Below are positions 1-5,393 of a stretch of 11,440 bases of DNA, one piece after another. Each line of letters starts with the position of its first letter. The stretch's first letter is position 1. The stretch covers positions 1 through 11,440 of the forward strand of contig JAKAPU010000078.1 in the NCBI GenBank assembly GCA_021806865.1, in the 5' to 3' direction. Origin of the DNA: an archaeon. GTDB taxonomy: Archaea > Thermoproteota > Nitrososphaeria > Nitrososphaerales > CADDZS01. Position numbers and translations under genes: made by a program. The notes under the pieces are model-generated. The model had not been told where the DNA came from. It saw only the letters and a list, made by a program, of their open reading frames with translations, and did not search any database.

Positions 1-366
1 TCGTTCTTCATTGAGGGGAAGAAGAACTTCGTAAGACACTTGAAGGTTGAGCTTTCGGTGGGAATCTGTTTGGAACGCGAACTTCCAAGAATTGAGGGTG
101 AGGGATCCAAGCAAAACATCAGAGAAGACGGAGATCAGTTTGTCGTTGTTTGCGGACCAGAAAAATCGATTTCGGCTTATTGTGGCGCCACTGTGAAAAT
201 TGCACCGGGCAAGATGAGAACAAGCGAATTTACAAAGAGACTGAAGCAACAACTTGTCTCGAAATTGAAATCAGCTGAGGCAAAAGAAATTGCAAAGCGC
301 GTGAACATCGACGATATAATCCGAGTACTACCGGCCGGCGGTTACAAATTTGTTTCTGAAAGATAA
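1..366 (+). CDS. rqcH: C-terminal part of archaeal NFACT protein (RqcH/Rqc2/NEMF homologue), cut by the window edge
   Basis: Frame 1 is open from base 1 to the TAA at 364-366, so this is the last 121 residues of a longer protein and not a small gene starting at the TTG at 40. The fragment begins with SFFIEGKKNF, which resembles the conserved S-F-x-I-x-G-K-K-N block of the NFACT-R (DUF814) domain. It ends with a basic helix and RVLPAGGYKFV, close to the usual end of archaeal NFACT proteins. In this family the protein binds the large ribosomal subunit with a stalled peptidyl-tRNA and, in bacteria and probably archaea, recruits tRNA-Ala to add alanine tails to the stalled peptide. The catalytic NFACT-N part lies outside the window, so its integrity cannot be judged. 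The assignment rests on remembered motif similarity. The next gene begins about 70 bases downstream on the same strand. Confidence 0.72.
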   Translation, partial: SFFIEGKKNFVRHLKVELSVGICLERELPRIEGEGSKQNIREDGDQFVVVCGPEKSISAYCGATVKIAPGKMRTSEFTKRLKQQLVSKLKSAEAKEIAKRVNIDDIIRVLPAGGYKFVSER

Positions 367-434
367 TGCGCTATGATGTTGACTACTATGATTCATCTTA
401 GTAAGCCCATTTGATCGGTGGGACGCTAGAGAAG

Positions 435-914
435 ATGAGTGAGAGATTTCTCGTTGACGGCATGTTGGGGTCACTTGCGAGGAAACTGAGAATACTCGGC
501 TACGACGTAGCCTTTGATAAGAAATCAGATGATCAGCAACTGCTGAAACTCGCAATTGAAAGTGGTAGAAGCTTGGTTACTGCGGACATCAATTTGTATT
601 TACAGGCAAAGAAACTGAGGATCAATTCGATTCTTGTTGGGGCGCGAACCGAAAAGGAGCGTCTGTTTCAGGTGCTTTCCAGTGTGGGCGTTTCGCAGAT
701 CAAGATCAGTTTTGTTCCTCGCTGCTCGCTCTGCAACGGGCTGCTGAAGGACTCGGGCAAGAGCACGAAGGCCGGGAAGGAGATCTACATTTGCACGATG
801 TGCGGAAAGAAGTATTGGCAGGGAAGCCACTGGCGAAACCTCGAATCGCTTTTTATGGAGGTGAATCGTCTACTTTTGGGCAACAAGGATAAGAACTCCC
901 GTGTTGGTTGTTGA
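435..914 (+). CDS. Mut7-C family PIN-like RNase with C-terminal zinc ribbon
   Basis: A 159-residue protein of the Mut7-C family (DUF82, PF01927), a PIN-fold nuclease domain fused to a zinc ribbon. Counting from the ATG at 435, the N-terminal motif LVDGMLGSLARKLRILGYD (residues 7-24) carries acidic D8 and D24, and LVTAD supplies D51. These are the expected metal-binding acids. The ribbon has C97-x2-C100 and C120-x2-C123, followed by the family signature YWQGSHW (127-133). Length is normal for the stand-alone archaeal form. A TTG at 411 would add eight residues, but family members start just before the VDGMLG motif, so the ATG is preferred. No Shine-Dalgarno sequence precedes it. Substrate is unknown; RNA cleavage is inferred from the fold. 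It lies between the NFACT gene and an AMMECR1 gene that begins 6 bases after its stop, so the latter two are almost certainly co-transcribed. Confidence 0.9.
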   Translation: MSERFLVDGMLGSLARKLRILGYDVAFDKKSDDQQLLKLAIESGRSLVTADINLYLQAKKLRINSILVGARTEKERLFQVLSSVGVSQIKISFVPRCSLCNGLLKDSGKSTKAGKEIYICTMCGKKYWQGSHWRNLESLFMEVNRLLLGNKDKNSRVGC

Positions 915-920
915 AATTTG

Positions 921-1574
921 ATGGATGAGACATCTGAAGAGAGTTACGGGTCTGAATTTTTCGAGAAGGACGGAGACCTGCTTATTAACGCAGCAAGAGA
1001 ATCCATAAGGACATACTTCAAGACCAGTCGTATCCAGGCCCCAGATTCAGTAACGAAGGATACGCGATTCGAAAAGAAGCTTGGATGCTTTGTAACCCTG
1101 AAAGAGAATGATCTCGAAAAGTCCCTTCGCGGGTGCATTGGTTTTCCAGAGCCTGTGTACAAACTTGCAAAGGCATTACCCGAATCGGCTGTCTCAGCTG
1201 CAGTGCACGATCCGAGATTTCGTCCCATACAGGCTAGGGATTTGCAATCGCTGTTGATGGAAGTGAGCATACTGACAAAGCCTTCCTTGATTCGAGTCGA
1301 TCACAAAGAACTCGCACAGAACATTGTGATAGGAAGAGATGGCTTGATAATGAAGTGGGAGTACGGCGCCGGTTTATTGTTGCCTCAGGTCGCCGCCGAG
1401 TTCAATTGGAACGCTGAAGAATTCCTCTGTAATCTAAGCATGAAAGCGGGGGCGAGTCCAGATCAGTGGCTGTCGCCAAGCTCAATGATATACAAATTTC
1501 ATGCACAAGTGTTTCAGGAAATCACGCCAAATGGCAACGTAGTTCTGGAGAAGGCATCTAAGAGCAATGCCTGA
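921..1574 (+). CDS. AMMECR1-domain protein
   Basis: A 217-residue protein that spans one AMMECR1 domain (PF01871, TIGR00296). The family hallmark LRGCIG is at residues 69-74. Further conserved blocks are AVHDPRFRPI (94-103), MEVSILTKP (113-121), IGRDGLIM (137-144), GLLLPQVAAEFNW (151-163) and the end KAGASPDQW (175-183). The biochemical role of the family is not settled. The LRGCIG segment lies in a cleft and is thought to bind or act on a ligand, and bacterial and eukaryotic relatives occur beside Memo and radical-SAM proteins. Here it starts six bases after the Mut7-C stop. A TTG at 918 directly precedes the ATG at 921; the ATG is taken as start. It is very likely cytoplasmic, as no signal or membrane segment is visible. 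No Memo or radical-SAM AmmeMemoRadiSam partner is present within the window. Confidence 0.93.
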   Translation: MDETSEESYGSEFFEKDGDLLINAARESIRTYFKTSRIQAPDSVTKDTRFEKKLGCFVTLKENDLEKSLRGCIGFPEPVYKLAKALPESAVSAAVHDPRFRPIQARDLQSLLMEVSILTKPSLIRVDHKELAQNIVIGRDGLIMKWEYGAGLLLPQVAAEFNWNAEEFLCNLSMKAGASPDQWLSPSSMIYKFHAQVFQEITPNGNVVLEKASKSNA

Positions 1575-1665
1575 CCAGAAGTACTAGTTGGGATTCCAGT
1601 CAATCAACGCAACAGAACGAAATCGCGGACCATCCACTTCATCAAACACATGGTATTGAGCCAGC

Positions 1666-2850
1666 TTGAATCGTATTTATCTCTCGATCTTCGGGGCAGG
1701 ACTGGGGCACATATCGAGGACGTACGAAATAGCCGCTCGTCTTGATCGGGATGACGAACTTCTCTTTTCGACTTTCGATGAGGCTTTTCAATTCCTCAAA
1801 CTGGCTGGTGAGCATGTGATTCGTGCGCCCTCAATCGACCTAGTTTGGAATGAACACGGAGGTTTTTCCGGGCAGGACACGTTTGTCCGTTTTCCTCTTG
1901 CAATCTTGAGCTTCATGAGACAAATTGGATTTGAGGCCTCGCATCTCAGACGATTCAAACCGGACCTTGTGGTTTCAGACTCTCGACTTTCTACGATTGT
2001 TGCAGCATCAATGAACGAGCTTCCAGTGATCACAATCCTCAATCAGTTCAAGGTCCTTTTCCCGCCCAGATTCAGATTGAGCAAGGTCTCTCGGTTTTAC
2101 GAGCGGATTGCGGGCGACGTTCTTGGACTTCTCTGGACACTCAGTGATCAGGTGTTGATACCGGATCTCCCCCCTCCTTATACCATCTGTGAAGCCAACG
2201 TTTCCGGGAGTGAAGTCTCTAACCGCGCGAGATTTGTTGGTTTCATGTCCCCTCGCACAGTCATTGATGATATAAAATTGGAAAAGACAGTTAGAGCACT
2301 TCAGCTAGACTCTAGACCGCTAGTCTTTCTTCAGATAAGCGGGCCGGCCTTAACAAAGTCGCACTTTTCGAGTGTGGCACTCCGGGCTGTGCCTGAAATT
2401 GCAGCGAAGTACAACGTGGTGCTTTCTCTGGGAATTCCAAATGGTTCGACTGAGCCCAGGAGAATGGCAAATGGAGGCTGGGTCTTCGAATGGTGCCCCC
2501 TGAAGAACGAGTTATTCGAACTGAGCAGCGTCTTGGTTGCAAGAGCTGGGCATTCTACAATTGGACAGTGTATCGATGCTGGAAAGCCTGCTGTTCTAGT
2601 GCCAATATACAATCATTCCGAGCAGATCTGGAATGCCGGGAAATTCAACAAGTTGGGATTGGGTCTGGAAGTGAGATCTGAACAATTGACCAAAGAGCGC
2701 CTAGTCGATTCCATTGAGCAATGCATCGAAGATTCTGCCTTTCAAGAGAACTCTTTGAAAATGAAAGAGATTTCAAGGAATTATGACGGCATTGCGGGCG
2801 CAACCAGAATCATAGAATCTTATCTTGAGCGAAGTGTTCAAAAGCACTGA
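1666..2850 (+). CDS. MurG-like (GT28-type, GT-B fold) glycosyltransferase
   Basis: A 394-residue glycosyltransferase of the MurG/UGT superfamily, closest in pattern to the PF13528 group. The N-terminal domain opens with GAGLGHISR (residues 10-18), the G-x-G-H-x-x-R acceptor/phosphate loop. The C-terminal domain carries RAGHST (293-298), followed by a conserved stretch with GKPAVLVPIYNHSEQ, the nucleotide-sugar binding segment of GT28 enzymes. No membrane helix is evident, so it is probably a soluble or peripheral enzyme acting on a lipid-linked or small-molecule acceptor. Donor and acceptor cannot be read from the sequence. The start is TTG: an in-frame stop lies at 1657-1659 and no ATG or GTG occurs before the GAGLGH motif. 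A 91-base gap separates it from the AMMECR1 gene, with no clear TATA box or Shine-Dalgarno sequence. It could act in surface glycan or protein glycosylation, but that is inference only. Confidence 0.85.
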   Translation: MNRIYLSIFGAGLGHISRTYEIAARLDRDDELLFSTFDEAFQFLKLAGEHVIRAPSIDLVWNEHGGFSGQDTFVRFPLAILSFMRQIGFEASHLRRFKPDLVVSDSRLSTIVAASMNELPVITILNQFKVLFPPRFRLSKVSRFYERIAGDVLGLLWTLSDQVLIPDLPPPYTICEANVSGSEVSNRARFVGFMSPRTVIDDIKLEKTVRALQLDSRPLVFLQISGPALTKSHFSSVALRAVPEIAAKYNVVLSLGIPNGSTEPRRMANGGWVFEWCPLKNELFELSSVLVARAGHSTIGQCIDAGKPAVLVPIYNHSEQIWNAGKFNKLGLGLEVRSEQLTKERLVDSIEQCIEDSAFQENSLKMKEISRNYDGIAGATRIIESYLERSVQKH

Positions 2851-2883
2851 TGATTCCGAGCGTTTAGCACAGAGAGAAACGAT

Positions 2884-4200
2884 TTGACGACCGATTCTGG
2901 CAGACCTTCGACGCGAACCCACACGGTGAGAGAGGCGCTCCAGGCAGCGCCTGGAACCCAAGTGGTGCTGATGGGGTGGGTCTCTACCAAGAGTTCGATA
3001 GGAGGCATCAAGTTTGCCACTTTGCGTGATGGCACTGGCTACATACAACTAGCCTGTAAGAAGGATAGAGTGCCTGAACAGGCCTTTGCCGATTTTGAGC
3101 ACACAACACGCGAGTCTGCGGTCCAGGTGACGGGAAATCTTCGAGAAGACAAGAGGGCGCCCGGCGGAAAAGAAGTATCTGTGAGCGGTTTTTGGATACT
3201 GGCTCTTGCCGACAAGTGGCCAATCACTCGCAGCGCTGTGCGTTCACCTTCCTTTCTATATGACATGAGGCATCTTGCCATTAGAGGGAGGAAGGCATCT
3301 TCAGTTCTCAGGATAAGAGCCGAGATAGTGTACGCTGCATTCGATTATTTTGTGAAGAATGGATTTACCCTAATCTCGGCACCTTCAATCGTACAGAACG
3401 CAGTCGAAGGAGGAGCGACTCTCTTCGAGCTGAATTATTTTGGAAAAAAGGCGTATCTTACCCAGAGCGCACAGCTCTATGAAGAGGCTGCTATACTTTC
3501 CTTCGGCAAAGTGTTCATATTCCAGCCAGCGTTTCGCGCTGAAAAATCGAAGACAAGCAAGCATCTTACCGAGTTCTGGATGATAGAGGCGGAGCAGGCT
3601 TTTGCGGACCAGCAGGACAATCTGAGACTGCAAGAAGAGTTGGTAAAATCGATGGCAGAGAGGGTTCTCAACAACAGGTCGGAGGATCTGAAGACACTCG
3701 GTCGGACATTCAAGTTCCCCGAAGTTCCTTTTCCTCGGATTTCATACGATGAAGCTAGGGAAATATCCAGCAAGAATGGTTTGAATTTTGAGTGGGGAGA
3801 AGATATTCCAACAGAAGCGGAGAAATTCCTCTCAATGCAATTTGATGTCCCCTTCTTCATCACTGGCTACCCCCTTTCAGCCAGAAGCTTCTATCACATG
3901 ACTGAAGAAAACAATGACAAGGTCACAAAATCGGCAGACCTGATCGCTCCAGAGGGATACGGAGAGATAGCGACCGGCGGACAAAGAATACACGATTATA
4001 ATACTCTCATGGACAGAATATCGCGTCAGGAGTTGCCCTCCGAGTCCTTCCAGTGGTATCTCGATCTGAGAAAATACGGCATGCCGGTGCATTCCGGTTT
4101 CGGGATTGGGGCCGAGAGAACGACTAGGTGGATGTGCGGGCTGAAACACATCAGAGCCGCGAGTCTGTTTCCGCGGACAATGAGCAGGGTCCAACCGTGA
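2884..4200 (+). CDS. asnS: asparaginyl-tRNA synthetase (class IIb)
   Basis: A 438-residue enzyme that charges tRNA-Asn with asparagine using ATP in the cytoplasm. Residues about 24-110 form the OB-fold anticodon-binding domain (VLMGWVS, TLRDGTGYIQL). The catalytic core follows: GGATLFELNYFGKKAYLTQS (177-196), class II motif 2 FRAEKSKTSKHLTEFWMIE (218-236) and motif 3 GFGIGAER (405-412), ending in HIRAASLFPRT. The EFWMIE ending of motif 2 is the AsnRS hallmark; archaeal AspRS has a different sequence there. The intact OB domain separates it from AspRS-derived asparagine synthetases, which lack it. The start is TTG: the frame is closed by TGA at 2851 and no ATG or GTG lies between. The 33-base gap after the glycosyltransferase shows no good ribosome-binding site. 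Motif 3 has A410 and T413-T414 where a larger hydrophobic pattern is more common, but the essential G-x-G-x-x-x-E-R frame is kept. Confidence 0.93.
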   Translation: MTTDSGRPSTRTHTVREALQAAPGTQVVLMGWVSTKSSIGGIKFATLRDGTGYIQLACKKDRVPEQAFADFEHTTRESAVQVTGNLREDKRAPGGKEVSVSGFWILALADKWPITRSAVRSPSFLYDMRHLAIRGRKASSVLRIRAEIVYAAFDYFVKNGFTLISAPSIVQNAVEGGATLFELNYFGKKAYLTQSAQLYEEAAILSFGKVFIFQPAFRAEKSKTSKHLTEFWMIEAEQAFADQQDNLRLQEELVKSMAERVLNNRSEDLKTLGRTFKFPEVPFPRISYDEAREISSKNGLNFEWGEDIPTEAEKFLSMQFDVPFFITGYPLSARSFYHMTEENNDKVTKSADLIAPEGYGEIATGGQRIHDYNTLMDRISRQELPSESFQWYLDLRKYGMPVHSGFGIGAERTTRWMCGLKHIRAASLFPRTMSRVQP

Positions 4201-4212
4201 AATTCCCAAACG

Positions 4213-4220
4213 TAATTATA
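4213..4220 (+). promoter_or_regulatory. candidate TATA box for radA
   Basis: TAATTATA lies 50-57 bases before the radA ATG, in the 69-base gap after asnS. A start of transcription about 26 bases past its centre would fall near 4243 and give a leader of about 27 bases. No preceding BRE purine run is obvious, so this is a position-and-composition call only. Confidence 0.4.
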
Positions 4221-4269
4221 GAGCGGGAGCCCACTTTCTTAGACGCGGTTTAGCTGGATAGTTTTTTCG

Positions 4270-5322
4270 ATGGCAAAAATTGAGGACGCAGAAGATGCAT
4301 CTCGTGCACCTTCCGGAGATACCGAGACTGTCGTCCAACTAGAAATTGACGAGATCGAAGGAATCGGCCCCGCCACCAAAGCAAAGCTAAACGACCTTGG
4401 GATTGTGACCATACTGGATCTCGCTGTCAGATCACCCAGCGAGGTGGCAGATGCGATGGGCTCGGACTTGTCCAGAGCGACCGAACTGTGCAACAAAGCT
4501 AGGGCAAAGCTTGTAGAGCTAAATTATTTCGAGGATGATTTTGTTTCTGCTTCAGAGATATACAAGAGACGAAAATCAATAGACAGAATAACGACAGGGT
4601 CAAAGAACCTCGATGATCTACTTGCGGGAGGAATCGAGACCCAAGCAGTTACCGAATTTTATGGCGAGTTCGGTTCGGGCAAAACACAAATTTGCCACAC
4701 TCTCTGCGTTCTTGTTCAAACTCCAAAACAGCAGGGTGGGCTGTCAGGCAAAGCCGTTTACATCGACACTGAAAACACCTTCAGGCCCGAGAGAATTGCG
4801 GAAATAGCGAGAGCAAGGGGCCTTGATCCGGATGCCACTTTGGATGGAATCATAGTGGCGAAAGCATTCAATTCCTCGCACCAAGAGTTGATACTGCGTG
4901 AGCTCGGCGCTCAAGTTCGTAACTGGGGAGTGAAACTTGTTATTGTTGATAGCGCTGTAGCGCACTATCGCGCAGAATTCCTTGGCAGGGGAACACTCTC
5001 CGAGCGCCAGCAGAGGCTGAACAGGTTTATGCATTCGCTTGTTAGGACAGCCGAAGTCTACAATCTTGCGGTTGTAGCGACAAATCAGGTCCAGTCATCT
5101 CCTGATACTTTCTTTGGAGATCCGACGAAGGCAACTGGAGGGCATGTCGTGGCCCATACAAGCACCTATCGAATATATGTGAGAAAATCGGGCAAGAACA
5201 GAGTTGCAAGGATGGTCGACAGTCCCTATCACGCTGAACGCGAAACTATCTTTGTCCTCAACGAGAGAGGTATAGATGACCCTGCTGAAGAAGGCACTTC
5301 GCGGAAAAGAAACGCAAGTTAG
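4270..5322 (+). CDS. radA: RadA recombinase (archaeal Rad51/RecA homologue)
   Basis: A 350-residue RadA, the usual archaeal length. It forms helical filaments on single-stranded DNA and drives ATP-dependent strand exchange in recombinational repair. Residues 27-80 are the N-terminal helix-hairpin-helix domain (IEGIGPATKAKLNDLGI). FVSA (91-94) is the F-x-x-A polymerisation motif that docks onto the neighbouring subunit. Walker A is GEFGSGKT (132-139), Walker B is LVIVDS (223-228), and the ATP-cap and L2 region includes TNQVQSSPDTFFGDPTKATGG (271-291). VYIDTENTFRPERI (163-176) is the family block that bears the catalytic glutamate. All core motifs look intact, so this is functional RadA and not a RadB or KaiC-like paralogue, both of which lack the N-terminal domain. 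The start is ATG with no Shine-Dalgarno sequence. It has its own TATA-like element and is probably transcribed separately from asnS. Confidence 0.97.
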   Translation: MAKIEDAEDASRAPSGDTETVVQLEIDEIEGIGPATKAKLNDLGIVTILDLAVRSPSEVADAMGSDLSRATELCNKARAKLVELNYFEDDFVSASEIYKRRKSIDRITTGSKNLDDLLAGGIETQAVTEFYGEFGSGKTQICHTLCVLVQTPKQQGGLSGKAVYIDTENTFRPERIAEIARARGLDPDATLDGIIVAKAFNSSHQELILRELGAQVRNWGVKLVIVDSAVAHYRAEFLGRGTLSERQQRLNRFMHSLVRTAEVYNLAVVATNQVQSSPDTFFGDPTKATGGHVVAHTSTYRIYVRKSGKNRVARMVDSPYHAERETIFVLNERGIDDPAEEGTSRKRNAS

Positions 5323-5371
5323 CTTCACAATTAGACTGCTAAACTGCAACACACGAATGAAGCATTGGAAA

Positions 5372-5379
5372 CTTTATAA
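5372..5379 (+). promoter_or_regulatory. candidate TATA box for the large surface-protein gene
   Basis: CTTTATAA stands in the 71-base gap after radA and is one of the best TATA matches in the window. Its centre at about 5376 predicts transcription starting near 5400-5402. That lies at or just past the GTG at 5394, which bears on the choice of start codon for the next gene. Confidence 0.5.
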
Positions 5380-5393
5380 CGGCTATTCAAAAA

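Noticed and set aside
40..366. Stand-alone 108-residue gene starting at TTG 40
   Set aside because: The frame continues upstream to the window edge with family-like sequence, so it is treated as a partial larger gene.
1575..1665. Promoter or short gene before the glycosyltransferase
   Set aside because: No TATA-like box, ribosome-binding site or plausible small reading frame was found in these 91 bases.
3477..3863. 128-residue minus-strand open frame within asnS
   Set aside because: It overlaps the catalytic core of a confidently assigned gene and shows no motif.
4262..4267. T6 run as a transcription terminator for asnS
   Set aside because: It lies three to eight bases before the radA ATG, inside the likely radA leader, where a terminator would stop radA's own transcript.
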